A DNA stretch of 64,000 nucleotides from an uncultured beta proteobacterium (lineage in GTDB: Bacteria; Pseudomonadota; Gammaproteobacteria; Burkholderiales; Burkholderiaceae), in contig CAIQHU010000095.1 of the NCBI GenBank assembly GCA_903871735.1, positions 1-64,000 on the forward strand, in the 5' to 3' direction. The notes beneath the pieces were generated by a model. That model saw only the letters and a list, made by a program, of their open reading frames with translations. It searched no databases and had not been told where the DNA came from. Position 1 is the first letter of the stretch. Every line of letters starts with the position of its first letter. Below are positions 7,817 to 17,435 of the stretch, piece by piece. Both the position numbers and the translations under genes were made by a program.

Positions 7817-8029
7817 TTAGAAAAGTTTCTTCGGTAACATCTGACTTCGAATACGCTTGTAATGCCGCTTAGCTGCAGCAGCTTTTTTTCGCTTACGCTC
7901 AGCTGTCGGTTTTTCATAAAACTCTCGGGCACGCAAGTCAGTTAGCAAACCATTTTTTTCAATGGTGCGTTTGAATCGTCTTAAGGCAACTTCAAATGGT
8001 TCGTTTTCACGAAGGCGGATAGTAGTCAT
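7817..8029 (-). CDS. rpsU: 30S ribosomal protein S21
   Basis: A 70-residue basic protein of the small subunit. It begins [20 protein letters not shown] and ends [17 protein letters not shown], the standard S21 pattern with Arg/Lys-rich C-terminal helices. S21 helps position mRNA near the anti-Shine-Dalgarno region. A longer reading frame extends upstream into the divergent tsaD gene. The ATG at 8029 is chosen because S21 begins at this residue in other bacteria. It opens the classical macromolecular-synthesis gene block (rpsU, yqeY, dnaG, rpoD), although a terminator separates it from yqeY here. Confidence 0.96.
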   Translation of the reverse strand: MTTIRLRENEPFEVALRRFKRTIEKNGLLTDLRAREFYEKPTAERKRKKAAAAKRHYKRIRSQMLPKKLF

Positions 8030-8084
8030 GTAGAAATATTCGTAAATTGCTAAAAAGAGGATTGTATCATGAGAAAATAGATTT

Positions 8085-9161
8085 ATGTATATCTTAGGCA
8101 TAGAAACTTCTTGTGACGAAACGGGCGTAGCAATTTATGACTCGTCCTTTATAGAAAAAGGCGCCCCTGCCCATCTTGGATTAGTTAGCCAGACGCTATT
8201 TTCCCAGGTCGAAATGCATCAAGAGTATGGTGGAGTTGTCCCCGAATTGGCCTCTAGGGACCATGTAAAGCAAATCCTGCCCCTAATTGATTTATGTCTA
8301 AAAGATGCCGAATTACACCTATCTGATCTAAATACCATCGCTTACACCCAAGGGCCTGGACTTGCCGGTGCCTTGTTAGTAGGCACTTCGATTGCCAAGT
8401 CTATAGCTTATAGCCTAAATATTTCAGCAATCGGTATCCACCACCTAGAAGGACACCTCTTATCTCCTTTGCTTTCGCCCAACCTACCCGCAGGACATAT
8501 TCATCATCTATTTCCATTTTTGGCCCTTCTTGTTTCAGGAGGGCACACTCAAATCATGCTTGTAAAAGGGGTGGGGGAGTATGAACTACTGGGCGAAACT
8601 CTTGATGATGCGGCCGGAGAGGCCTTCGATAAAACCGCCAAATTATTAGGCTTAGGCTACCCGGGCGGGCCCCTAGTGTCAGCTCTTGCCTTGAAGGGAA
8701 AACCCTCTCAAATACGGCTACCTAGACCACTTTTACATTCAAAAAATCTTGATTTTTCCTTTGCAGGCCTAAAGACGGCCGTTTTAACCCAAGTCAAATT
8801 ATCGGCTCAGCTACCCAAGTCGGAACTAGAACAATTCAAGGCTGACCTAGCGCTGGATTTTGTTAATTCAGTCGTTGATGTACTTACTGCCAAGGTACTG
8901 CAAGCAGCTAAAGAGACTGGTTGCCAACGCCTAGTCGTTGCTGGAGGTGTTGGGGCGAATCAGCAATTACGCGCGTCTTTAAATAAGCTTGCGCATCATC
9001 CTCAATGGCCAGTCACAACCCTATACCCCCCCCTAAACCTCTGCACAGATAATGGAGCCATGATTGCCTTCGCCGCAACATTGCAACTTCTCAAAGACTC
9101 TTCGCAAATCGACCAAACCTTGGCTTTTAATGTTAAGCCACGCTGGACTTTAGGTAACTGA
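8085..9161 (+). CDS. tsaD: tRNA N6-adenosine threonylcarbamoyltransferase TsaD
   Basis: Transfers the threonylcarbamoyl group to A37 of ANN-decoding tRNAs, together with TsaB and TsaE. The ASKHA fold is evident: [12 protein letters not shown] at the N-terminus, the metal-binding HxxxH at H120 and H124 (HHLEGH), VSGGHTQI for nucleotide binding and [10 protein letters not shown] near the C-terminus. At 358 residues it is slightly longer than usual. It is divergent from rpsU with only 55 bases between them, an arrangement conserved in many proteobacteria. The intron-bearing tRNA-Ile of this window is one potential substrate, because its A37 lies directly after the splice junction. Confidence 0.97.
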   Translation: MYILGIETSCDETGVAIYDSSFIEKGAPAHLGLVSQTLFSQVEMHQEYGGVVPELASRDHVKQILPLIDLCLKDAELHLSDLNTIAYTQGPGLAGALLVGTSIAKSIAYSLNISAIGIHHLEGHLLSPLLSPNLPAGHIHHLFPFLALLVSGGHTQIMLVKGVGEYELLGETLDDAAGEAFDKTAKLLGLGYPGGPLVSALALKGKPSQIRLPRPLLHSKNLDFSFAGLKTAVLTQVKLSAQLPKSELEQFKADLALDFVNSVVDVLTAKVLQAAKETGCQRLVVAGGVGANQQLRASLNKLAHHPQWPVTTLYPPLNLCTDNGAMIAFAATLQLLKDSSQIDQTLAFNVKPRWTLGN

Positions 9162-9197
9162 TAGATCTTTTAGCGCCTCATAACCGACAGCTACACG

Positions 9198-10097
9198 TTA
9201 AAAATTGCGCGTAAAAGCCCAACGAGTGATTTCACGGAGTGGGTCAGCTTCACTACCCCAGTAATTTAAAGCAAGTAAAGAACGTTCTAACAACTCCTGC
9301 GCGTATAGCTTGGATTTTTCTAGTCCCATTAATGTAACAAATGTAGGTTTATGGTCTTCCTCATCTTTACCCGCAGTTTTACCTAAAGTTGAAGAGTCCT
9401 GAGTGGCGTCCAAAATATCATCTGTTACTTGAAAACCCAAACCGATATCTTGGGCTATCTGATCTAAAATCGACCGGTTCGGAGCAGATAAACCTCCTAA
9501 AATAGCGCCGAAACGAATTGCAGACCGAAGCAAAGCACCGGTCTTTAAACGATGCATCAGCACCAAATCCTCTTGCTTTAGCCACTTGCCAACACTAGCC
9601 AAATCAATAGCCTGTCCACCACACATACCATGAGCCCCTGCGCTGAATGCAAGCTCTCTGATCAATTCTAAGGAAATGTCACTTGATATTTCTAGTGAAC
9701 TCAACAGCCCAAAGGCTTGCGCCTGCATCGCGTCACCAACTAATAAGGCAGTCGCCTCATCATAAGCTTTATGGGTTGTTGGCTTCCCCCTTCGTAAGTC
9801 GTCATTGTCCATTGATGGTAAATCATCGTGTACGAGCGAGTAGGTATGAATTAACTCCAAAGCAGCGCCTGCTTGATCGACTGCAAGAATATTTTGCTGA
9901 TTGTCAGGAAAGTTGCCGCCGAGGTAATAGGTAGAGTAAACCAATAAGGGGCGTATTCTTTTACCACCAGCCCCAACGGCATAGGCCATGGCTTCTTCCA
10001 GTCTACTGACACTCTTAAAACCAGATGGTGTCGATAAAAGGAGTGTCTTCTCTATTCTTTGGAGGTGCTCATCATGCCACTGTTGCCAAACAAACAT
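9198..10097 (-). CDS. ispA: Farnesyl diphosphate synthase (polyprenyl synthetase)
   Basis: Condenses dimethylallyl diphosphate and isopentenyl diphosphate stepwise to farnesyl diphosphate, the precursor of undecaprenyl phosphate and quinone side chains. The first aspartate-rich motif DDLPSMDND is at residues 91-99, the second is DDILD near 226, and GAGGKRIRP (about 43-51) is the usual substrate-binding block. The 299-residue length fits IspA. It lies 12 bases downstream of xseB. In many proteobacteria dxs follows in the same cluster, but no dxs is found here: the next gene is tsaD, convergent. Confidence 0.96.
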   Translation of the reverse strand: MFVWQQWHDEHLQRIEKTLLLSTPSGFKSVSRLEEAMAYAVGAGGKRIRPLLVYSTYYLGGNFPDNQQNILAVDQAGAALELIHTYSLVHDDLPSMDNDDLRRGKPTTHKAYDEATALLVGDAMQAQAFGLLSSLEISSDISLELIRELAFSAGAHGMCGGQAIDLASVGKWLKQEDLVLMHRLKTGALLRSAIRFGAILGGLSAPNRSILDQIAQDIGLGFQVTDDILDATQDSSTLGKTAGKDEEDHKPTFVTLMGLEKSKLYAQELLERSLLALNYWGSEADPLREITRWAFTRNF

Positions 10098-10109
10098 AGC
10101 TCATTCCCG

Positions 10110-10346
10110 TTATTCTGCTTCGAAGATTCGAATTTGTTGTTCTACTTGTTCTAATAATACTTGGCATTTTTTGATGAGTTCTGTACCGCGTTGATAGGCA
10201 ATTAATGTCTCCTCTAAGCTTAATTTACCAGACTCCATATCGCCGATTAATTTTTCTAATTCCTGCACAGATAACTCGTAGCTGGGCTGATTTGAGGAGG
10301 TATTCGCTGTACTCGTTTGATTTTTTATTGGCTTACTTGGGCTCAT
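10110..10346 (-). CDS. xseB: Exodeoxyribonuclease VII small subunit
   Basis: Small subunit of the single-strand-specific exonuclease VII, which works with XseA. The 78 residues contain the family core YELSVQELEKLIGDMESGKL followed by SLEETLIAYQRG and a helical tail. The N-terminal 25 residues are Ser/Thr/Asn-rich and poorly conserved. A longer open frame continues upstream into the divergent Rieske gene, but the ATG at 10346 gives the expected length. It is followed by ispA after 12 bases, a conserved operon order. Confidence 0.93.
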   Translation of the reverse strand: MSPSKPIKNQTSTANTSSNQPSYELSVQELEKLIGDMESGKLSLEETLIAYQRGTELIKKCQVLLEQVEQQIRIFEAE

Positions 10347-10503
10347 GACTTTTCTTTTATCTCGTTCATCGATGGTCTTTGAATAATAGACATCAAAATA
10401 CATTTTAAGTATAATAGCGAATTCCTTTCCAATATCGACATGTCGATAGTTGGATTGGTTATTCCGCTTAGCTTCGGCTGACTTTTTTTCGGGGGTGGGG
10501 AGA

Positions 10504-11604
10504 ATGACTAATCTGGCTACCGCGCAGCAACTTGCGCCGTCCAATTTACAGTTACCAGTAAGCGCCTATCTTGACGCTGAATTGTTTAAACAAGAAATGG
10601 GCTTGCTTTTTAAGCAAGGCCCACAATATGTAGGCCATGAGTTGATGGTGCCAAACTCGGGTGATTTTCAAACCTTGCAGAATGAAAATCATGGCCGAGT
10701 TTTAATCCGAAATGATCATGGTGTTGAGCTTCTATCCAATGTTTGTAGGCATCGCCAAGCTATTATGCTAAACGGCAAGGGCAAGACGGATAACATCATC
10801 TGCCCACTGCATCGTTGGACGTATGATTTACACGGACAACTCTTAGGCGCACCACACTTTGCCAATAACCCCTGTTTGCATCTTGGAAAAAGTCCTCTAC
10901 AAAATTGGCAAGGCCTTTTATTTGACGGCCAAAGAAATGTCTATGATGATTTAAAGAATTTGGGAGTTAAAGACCATCTGAATTTTTCTGGATATCTGTT
11001 AGACCATGTAGAAATCCATGAATGTAACTACAACTGGAAAACCTTTATTGAAGTCTACCTTGAGGACTATCATGTCGGCCCCTTTCATCCAGGATTAGGG
11101 CAGTTTGTCAGTTGTGATAATTTGTCCTGGGAGTTTGGGCCGTGGTACAGCGTTCAAACAGTGGGCCTTAATAAGCAACTCAAAAAACCTGGATCGGTAG
11201 TTTATGCAAAGTGGCATGAGGCAGTTTTACGTCATTACGGTAATAAATTACCGCAATACGGCGCCATTTGGCTTACCTACTATCCCAATGTCATGGTCGA
11301 GTGGTACCCCGGTGTCTTATGCATCTCTACTCTACAACCGATCAGTCCAAACCACACTCGTAATATCGTTGAATTTTATTATCCTGAAGAAATTGTTTGG
11401 TTCGAAAGAGAATTTATTGACGCCGAACGGACCGCCTATATGGAAACCTGTATTGAAGATGATGAAATTGCCCAGCGAATGGATGCTGGCCGAGCTGCTT
11501 TATTCGCACGAGGGGTTAATGAAGTAGGTCCGTATCAAAGCCCCATGGAAGATGGTATGCAACATTTTCATGAGTGGTACCGTCAAGCGATGCTAGGTCA
11601 ATAA
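10504..11604 (+). CDS. Rieske [2Fe-2S] aromatic-ring-hydroxylating oxygenase alpha-subunit-like protein
   Basis: The Rieske cluster ligands are C81, H83, C100 and H103 (CRHRQ and CPLHRW). The catalytic domain contains EDYHVGPFHPGL, supplying the two histidines of a mononuclear iron site. The 366-residue length is typical of single-component alpha subunits. The ATG at 10504 is used because GGGGAG lies just upstream and the longer frame overlaps xseB control sequence. No ferredoxin or reductase gene is adjacent; the plant-type reductase at 31571 is a conceivable but unproven partner. The substrate is unknown. An oxygenase divergent from xseB-ispA is, to my knowledge, a recurring arrangement in Burkholderiales. 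Confidence 0.88.
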   Translation: MTNLATAQQLAPSNLQLPVSAYLDAELFKQEMGLLFKQGPQYVGHELMVPNSGDFQTLQNENHGRVLIRNDHGVELLSNVCRHRQAIMLNGKGKTDNIICPLHRWTYDLHGQLLGAPHFANNPCLHLGKSPLQNWQGLLFDGQRNVYDDLKNLGVKDHLNFSGYLLDHVEIHECNYNWKTFIEVYLEDYHVGPFHPGLGQFVSCDNLSWEFGPWYSVQTVGLNKQLKKPGSVVYAKWHEAVLRHYGNKLPQYGAIWLTYYPNVMVEWYPGVLCISTLQPISPNHTRNIVEFYYPEEIVWFEREFIDAERTAYMETCIEDDEIAQRMDAGRAALFARGVNEVGPYQSPMEDGMQHFHEWYRQAMLGQ

Positions 11605-11684
11605 GCTCTTTGAAACATCTTTAAAATACCCCAGAAGTAGCACCTTCATCGACCAATGGCTTGTCAAAACAAACAACTCAAAAT

Positions 11685-12458
11685 CTAATGCTCTAATAAA
11701 GAGAGTCCAATCAAAACAAAAACACCTAATAGGATCGTTGAAATCTGACGAATCGACTCCCTTAACTGAAAGCGCCGATGCATCTGCGGCATTAAATCAC
11801 TAACGGCAATATAAATAAAACTACTAGATGCAAAAACCAACAAATACGGAATGATCGTCATCGTTTGCTCTAAAAAGAAATACCCAATTACCCCACCAAT
11901 GACTGATAGCAAGCCACAGATCAAGTTGTAAATTAGAGCCCGAGTCCTAGAAAAGCCAGCATTGAGCATCACCATAAAATTACCAATCTCTTGCGGAATT
12001 TCATGAGCAATAATCGCAACAGCTGTCAATAAGCCAACCGCAGGATTTGCTAAAAAAGCAGCCGCGATTAATATGCCATCAACAAAGTTATGGACCCCAT
12101 CCCCAACTAAAATCATCCAACCACTTTGGCCAACATTCTCAGCATCATGGCCCTTGTGATGATTATGCCCATCTCCCTCATGGTGGTGATTGTGTCTTAG
12201 TAGCGCGACTTTTTCCAGCATAAAAAAGAATAGAATTCCTGCGAGAAGCAAGGCAAATAAAGTGCTCGCCTCCACATCGGGTGACTCAAAAGCCTCTGGT
12301 AACGCATGTAAGAATGCGGTAGCTAATAAAATTCCGACTGAAAAACTTACCATATTGTCGACAATAATGGTTAAAAACCGAAATGTTAGTAACGCCGCTG
12401 CTGTAATGCTCACAACACCCGCCGCAAATGTTGCAATCAAAATCCAGGTAAGAATCAT
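11685..12458 (-). CDS. ZIP-family divalent metal transporter
   Basis: An inner-membrane transporter of 257 residues with about eight hydrophobic segments. A histidine-rich cytoplasmic loop (HNHHHEGDGHNHHKGHDAE, near residue 92) lies between the third and fourth segments. GDGVHNFVDG and AHEIPQEIGNF in the fourth and fifth segments carry the metal-binding His and Glu residues of ZIP proteins. Zinc is the likely substrate, but Fe or Mn cannot be excluded. GAGG lies upstream of the ATG. It follows polA by 19 bases on the same strand and may be cotranscribed. Confidence 0.92.
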   Translation of the reverse strand: MILTWILIATFAAGVVSITAAALLTFRFLTIIVDNMVSFSVGILLATAFLHALPEAFESPDVEASTLFALLLAGILFFFMLEKVALLRHNHHHEGDGHNHHKGHDAENVGQSGWMILVGDGVHNFVDGILIAAAFLANPAVGLLTAVAIIAHEIPQEIGNFMVMLNAGFSRTRALIYNLICGLLSVIGGVIGYFFLEQTMTIIPYLLVFASSSFIYIAVSDLMPQMHRRFQLRESIRQISTILLGVFVLIGLSLLEH

Positions 12459-12477
12459 ACGAACCTCAGTTAATTAA

Positions 12478-15219
12478 TCAATGTGCCTCCTCCCAATTAT
12501 CACCTATTCCAATTCCGACCTCGAGAGGAACTCTTAACTTTGCTACGCAGACCATTAAATGGTTGACCTGCTTTTGAACAAGGTCTAATTCGTTTTCTGG
12601 TACCTCCAAGACTAGCTCATCATGCACCTGCAGTAATAGTTTTGTTTTTAAATTCTGCTCCTCTAACCAAGCTTGCACTGCAATCATCGACAACTTAATT
12701 AAGTCAGCAGCTGTACCCTGCATGGGTGCATTAATCGCAGCCCGTTCAGCTCCTTGCCTGCGCATACCATTTGTACTGTGAATCTCCGGCAACCATAAAC
12801 GACGTCCGAAGACTGTCTCTACAAAACCTTGCTCCTTAGCCGAAATTCGGGTTTGTGCCATATATTTTGCAACGCCAGGATAGCGTCCAAAATATTTATC
12901 AATATAGCTTTGAGCCGCGGAACGCTCTATGCCTAAATTACTTGCTAAGCCATAAGCACTCATGCCATAAATCAATCCAAAATTGATGACCTTGGCATAT
13001 CTTCTTTGCTCTGAACTGACATCCTCAAGGGTAATACCAAAAATCTCCGCAGCAGTCGCTTGGTGAATATCCTTGCCAGTAGCAAAGGCTTCTAATAATT
13101 GCGGATCTTGCGCTATATGCGCCATGATCCGCAATTCGATTTGCGAATAGTCTGCTGATAGCAACTTACATCCCGCTCTAGCTATAAAGGCCTCACGAAC
13201 CTTTCTTCCCTCTTGGGTCCGAATCGGAATATTTTGTAAATTGGGCTCATTGGAGGCTAAACGCCCTGTAGCAGCAACCGACTGCGCATAATTTGTATGA
13301 ACCCTACCCGTCCCTGGATTCATCATTTTAGGTAATTTTTCAATATATGTTGATTGCAACTTAGCGAGGCTTCGATAATCTAAAATTCTCGCCGGTAATG
13401 GATAGTCCTCAGAAAGTTTTTGTAAAACTTCTTCATCTGTTGAGGGTGCTCCTCCAGGTGTTTTTTTAATCACTGGTAATTTTTGAATCGTAAATAAGAT
13501 CTCGCCAATCTGTTTGGGCGACTGAATATTAAAAGGCTGGCCAGCTAGCGCAAAAATGTCTGTCTCAAGCTCCAACATCCTTCGCCCAACTACCTGCCCT
13601 TGTTGTGCCAATTTTTGAGTATCAATCAAAATACCATTTGTTTCCATAATGCCCAAAACACGCATCGTGGGTAACTCTAATTGCTCATAAACAAAACGCA
13701 ACTTTTCATCTTTCTCAATCAACGGCCACAAGTACTGATGAAGTCGTAAAGTGATATCAGCATCCTCTGCAGCGTATTGCGTTGCTTGGGCGAGGTTGAC
13801 TTGATCAAATGTAATTTGGGACACGCCCTTACCACAAACCTCTTCATAACTAATTGTCTTAATTCCCAAATGTCTGAGAGCCAAGTTATCCATATTGTGC
13901 GGTTTATGCGACTCATAAACGTAAGACTGCAAAATCGTATCATGCATAATGCCCGCTAATTGCACACCATGGTTGGCAAATATGTGCTGATCAAACTTTA
14001 AGTTTTGTCCAACTTTCTTCGCTTGTGAATCTTCAAGCCATGGCTTTAGATATGCAAAAACTTGTTCGCGATTGAGCTGCTGCTCTGCAGTGCTATGCTG
14101 AAAAGGAATATAGCAAGCCTGGCCAGGTTCTATAGCTAAAGAAATCCCAACCATTTCAGATCGCATCGGTTCTAGTCCATTCGTTTCAGTATCAATACAA
14201 GTAAGTGCCGATCCTTGTATTTTTTGCAACCAATGACTTAACTGCTCTATCGTTGTGACACATTCATAGTTGGTCGCTACAGTTTCTGATGTAAGGCTGA
14301 TTGCCGGCTGCGACTGAAATGCTGGCTTACTTGTATCTATTTCAGTTTGTGATAACTGATCATCAACATATTCCTTTAACCAAGTTTTAAAACCATACCG
14401 TATGAATAACTCGCGGAGCAAGTCATGGTTCTCCCCTTTTACCAATAACTCGGATAAGTCAGTTAAATGGGCATCTAACTGACAGTCTACCTTCACCGTT
14501 AATAATTTTTTGGCATGTCCTAACCAGTCTAAAGAGTTACGAAGATTTTCTCCTACGACGCCTTTAATTTGATTGGCGTGAGCTACTAATTGATCTAAAC
14601 TGCCGAATTCAGTAAGCCACTTAACGGCTGTTTTAGGACCGGCTTTAGGAACGCCAGGAACGTTATCAACGGTATCACCCGTAATCGTTAAGAAGTCAAC
14701 AATTAACTCTGGAGGAATCCCAAATTTGTTAATTACCCCTTGCCGATCTAATTTTTCATTACTCATTGTATTGATCAGGGTTACGTTGGCATTGACTAGT
14801 TGTGCTAAATCTTTATCCCCCGTAGAAATGACTGTCTGCCAACCTAGCTCACTGGCTTGCCTAGCTAAGGTTCCGATGACGTCATCAGCTTCCACCCCCG
14901 GCACCATAATAACTGGCCACCCTAGGGCTTTAACAACCGCATGAATAGGCTCAATTTGCTTCACTAGATCCTCTGGCATTGGGGATCGATTCGCTTTGTA
15001 CTGCGGATACCATTCGTCACGAAAAGTCGGACCCTTGGCGTCAAAAATACAAGCAATATGGGTGGTTGGGATTTCTTGCCTAGCCCTTCGCAACATATTG
15101 ATCATGCCATAAATGGCACCGGTCGGCTCGCCTGATGGATTGCGTAAATCAGGCATCGCGTGAAAGGCCCTATAAAGGTAGCTAGAGCCATCAACTAGTA
15201 ATAATAATTGTGTATTCAT
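12478..15219 (-). CDS. polA: DNA polymerase I
   Basis: A repair and Okazaki-maturation polymerase of 913 residues with three domains. These are an N-terminal 5' nuclease (LVDGSSYLYRAFHA, EADDVIGTLA), a 3'-5' exonuclease with its DxE motif intact (CIDTETNGLEP), and a family A polymerase (DYSQIELRIMAHIAQD, the finger helix RRYAKVINFGLIYGMSAYG, and the VHDELVLEVP carboxylate). Proofreading therefore appears functional. The ATG at 15219 is used; a TTG five codons upstream is in frame but lacks a ribosome-binding site. A DUF2782 gene diverges from it after 47 bases. Confidence 0.98.
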   Translation of the reverse strand: MNTQLLLLVDGSSYLYRAFHAMPDLRNPSGEPTGAIYGMINMLRRARQEIPTTHIACIFDAKGPTFRDEWYPQYKANRSPMPEDLVKQIEPIHAVVKALGWPVIMVPGVEADDVIGTLARQASELGWQTVISTGDKDLAQLVNANVTLINTMSNEKLDRQGVINKFGIPPELIVDFLTITGDTVDNVPGVPKAGPKTAVKWLTEFGSLDQLVAHANQIKGVVGENLRNSLDWLGHAKKLLTVKVDCQLDAHLTDLSELLVKGENHDLLRELFIRYGFKTWLKEYVDDQLSQTEIDTSKPAFQSQPAISLTSETVATNYECVTTIEQLSHWLQKIQGSALTCIDTETNGLEPMRSEMVGISLAIEPGQACYIPFQHSTAEQQLNREQVFAYLKPWLEDSQAKKVGQNLKFDQHIFANHGVQLAGIMHDTILQSYVYESHKPHNMDNLALRHLGIKTISYEEVCGKGVSQITFDQVNLAQATQYAAEDADITLRLHQYLWPLIEKDEKLRFVYEQLELPTMRVLGIMETNGILIDTQKLAQQGQVVGRRMLELETDIFALAGQPFNIQSPKQIGEILFTIQKLPVIKKTPGGAPSTDEEVLQKLSEDYPLPARILDYRSLAKLQSTYIEKLPKMMNPGTGRVHTNYAQSVAATGRLASNEPNLQNIPIRTQEGRKVREAFIARAGCKLLSADYSQIELRIMAHIAQDPQLLEAFATGKDIHQATAAEIFGITLEDVSSEQRRYAKVINFGLIYGMSAYGLASNLGIERSAAQSYIDKYFGRYPGVAKYMAQTRISAKEQGFVETVFGRRLWLPEIHSTNGMRRQGAERAAINAPMQGTAADLIKLSMIAVQAWLEEQNLKTKLLLQVHDELVLEVPENELDLVQKQVNHLMVCVAKLRVPLEVGIGIGDNWEEAH

Positions 15220-15266
15220 CCCATAATCGTACAATTAACCTATCAATACTACTATTTTTTTAAATA

Positions 15267-15656
15267 ATGCCCCTTATGCTAAAGCTCAAATTACTCTCTT
15301 TTGTCACTGTCTTACTCATGTCAAACTTGGCTTTTGCCCAAAGTTCAAAGCCAAATAACAGCTCACCTGGTGAAGCATTAAGCCAAAAAGAACTGATTGA
15401 GCTAAATCGACAACCCCTTCTGAAGACTCAGGGTGCAAAAGATGGTGTTCTAGGCGCAGAACAAAGACAACTCTCCTTTGAGCATAAAGAAGAGAATGGT
15501 ACACATATCCGAGAATATCGAGAATTGGGTAAACCGATCGATATTCAAGTCCAAACGAGAATGGGTAGTTACCAAATGAGTCAGCCAACCGATCTAACGC
15601 CCGTGATCTCTGAGAAAACTATTCAGCGAGTGCCATCTATTCAACTGCCCTTTTAA
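15267..15656 (+). CDS. DUF2782-type exported protein
   Basis: A small periplasmic protein of unknown role. A signal peptide is clear: positively charged start, hydrophobic core LLSFVTVLLMSNLAFA, and cleavage after AFA. The mature part is hydrophilic and carries the family blocks GTHIREYRELGKPIDIQVQ and MGSYQMSQPTDLTP. A second ATG at 15276 is equally possible. It stands divergent to polA and 5 bases before thrB, a placement common in betaproteobacteria, so it is probably the first gene of a thrB operon. The family name is from memory of the context. Confidence 0.8.
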   Translation: MPLMLKLKLLSFVTVLLMSNLAFAQSSKPNNSSPGEALSQKELIELNRQPLLKTQGAKDGVLGAEQRQLSFEHKEENGTHIREYRELGKPIDIQVQTRMGSYQMSQPTDLTPVISEKTIQRVPSIQLPF

Positions 15657-15661
15657 AAAGT

Positions 15662-16633
15662 ATGGCAGTTTACACCCCTCTATCGTTAGAAGATGCCTCT
15701 GTTTGGTTTGATCACTCTTATCAATTAGGCACCCTTCAAACCATCAAAGGTATCAATTCTGGTATAGAAAATAGTAATTTTTTTATTAGCGCCTCGGATC
15801 AGGGGCTAGTTACTGAGTTTGTACTTACAATCTTCGAGCGTTTAAGTCAGCAAGAGTTACTCTATTACCTGGAACTGATGCAATATTTAGCCAATCAAGG
15901 CCTCCAAGTTCCTAAACCTATCCAGGATCGTCAAGGGCAATTAATTCAAGTATTAAAGGGTAAGCCCGCTACCGTCGTAACTAAACTCGAAGGTGCTCCA
16001 ATTTCAGAGCCCAGGCCCCCGCATTGCCAGGCTGTTGGTCAAGCGCTAGCTAAAATGCATCTCGCAGGGCAAAACTACCAAAATGTACAAATCAATTTGC
16101 GCGGCCTACACTGGTGGCAACAAACCGTCCCAGAAATTCTGCCATTCGTACAACCAGAACAAGCTAAACTTCTACTCGGTGAGTTACAAGCCCAAGAAGT
16201 TTTTTTTGCTAGCTCCGAATACAGTAAACTGCCCCAAGGCCCAAGCCATTGCGATCTTTTTCGCGATAATGTTCTTTTTAAACAAACCCCTGCTGTGGAA
16301 TTGTCAGGCTTTTTTGATTTTTATTTCGCCGGAACTGATAAATGGCTTTTTGATCTTGCGGTGACCGTCAATGACTGGTGTATCAATCAGGCTTCCGGCG
16401 AACTTCAACAGAACTTAACTAGTGCTTTATTAAAGGCTTATCAAAGTATCCGGCCATTCCAAGCTGCGGAAATAAGTGCCTGGACAATGATGCTTCGAGC
16501 TGCTGCACTGCGGTTTTGGATTTCTCGACTGTGGGATTTTTACCTCCCCAGAAATGCGCAACTACTCACCGCGCACGATCCGCAACACTTCGAGCGGATC
16601 TTGCGCCTAAGGATTTTAAATCATGCAAATTAA
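15662..16633 (+). CDS. thrB: Homoserine kinase (aminoglycoside phosphotransferase fold)
   Basis: Phosphorylates L-homoserine on the way to threonine. The 323-residue protein belongs to the APH-like ThrB group, not the GHMP group. It shows GINSGIENSNFFI for the nucleotide loop, the catalytic loop HCDLFRDNVLF with the essential aspartate, and FFDFYFAGTDKWLFDLAV for the Mg-binding DFD-like segment. It sits between the DUF2782 gene and a BPSS1780-type membrane protein gene, with an 11-base overlap at its 3' end. Confidence 0.93.
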   Translation: MAVYTPLSLEDASVWFDHSYQLGTLQTIKGINSGIENSNFFISASDQGLVTEFVLTIFERLSQQELLYYLELMQYLANQGLQVPKPIQDRQGQLIQVLKGKPATVVTKLEGAPISEPRPPHCQAVGQALAKMHLAGQNYQNVQINLRGLHWWQQTVPEILPFVQPEQAKLLLGELQAQEVFFASSEYSKLPQGPSHCDLFRDNVLFKQTPAVELSGFFDFYFAGTDKWLFDLAVTVNDWCINQASGELQQNLTSALLKAYQSIRPFQAAEISAWTMMLRAAALRFWISRLWDFYLPRNAQLLTAHDPQHFERILRLRILNHAN

Positions 16634-17435
16634 TCGCCTTTCTCCTCATGCAGGATATATTTGGATTCGCCAAGGAATGTGGCTTTTTAAACAAAGTCCA
16701 TTCACTTTCTTGATGCTAGTTTTTTTATATATTTTTGTTGTCCAACTCTCTATGTTTGTTCCTATACTAGGCCTATTCTTAGTCTTGATCTTGAATCCTG
16801 TTATTGCCGTAGGATTTTTAACAGCCTGTCAAAAGGTCATCCTGAAAGAACTAGTTAAGCCTTCTATTTACATCTCTCCCTTAAAAGACTTGGGGCCTCA
16901 AGTCAGGCTGAATTTACTCAAACTCGGTGGCATCTATGCTCTTCTCATTGTGCTTATGAGCCTTCTTGCTGCGCAATTTGTTGATGTAGAAAAAATCCTT
17001 CCCTTGCTCTCCAATAATCAAATGAGTGCTCCTGAAATGATTCAAGAAATGTCGACTGCAATTATTGTCGGAGCCTGCTTATATATGCCAATTGCAATCC
17101 TTATGTGGTTTTCCCCTCAACTCGTTGCTTGGCAAGGTATGAGCGTTTTTAAGGCATTATTTGGAAGTTGGATGGGGTTTTGGCTAAATAAAGGGGCGTT
17201 TTTTGTTTATTTCAGTACTTGGGCAGTGATCCTTATTGCAATACCTTTGATATTAGGTGCTCTTTTTGATGCAATTGGCATGGCCCAATACGCCTCCTAC
17301 CTCATTACCCCTCTCTCAATGTGGGCATTGACTGTTTTGTATTGTAGTTTTTTTGCCACCTGGAAAGGTTGCTTTTTGGACAGCATCCAAAACTCTGAAC
17401 CCAATTTACAAACCCTCAATCAGCCCATCAAATAA
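16623..17435 (+). CDS. BPSS1780-type integral membrane protein
   Basis: A 270-residue protein with about six hydrophobic segments (for example FLMLVFLYIFVVQLSMFVPI and FFVYFSTWAVILIAIPLILG). The N-terminus SPHAGYIWIRQGMWLFKQSP is the recognisable hallmark of this family of unknown function. It overlaps the thrB end by 11 bases, so translational coupling is likely. Its stop abuts the uvrD stop on the opposite strand, with no base between them. Confidence 0.82.
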   Translation: MQINRLSPHAGYIWIRQGMWLFKQSPFTFLMLVFLYIFVVQLSMFVPILGLFLVLILNPVIAVGFLTACQKVILKELVKPSIYISPLKDLGPQVRLNLLKLGGIYALLIVLMSLLAAQFVDVEKILPLLSNNQMSAPEMIQEMSTAIIVGACLYMPIAILMWFSPQLVAWQGMSVFKALFGSWMGFWLNKGAFFVYFSTWAVILIAIPLILGALFDAIGMAQYASYLITPLSMWALTVLYCSFFATWKGCFLDSIQNSEPNLQTLNQPIK

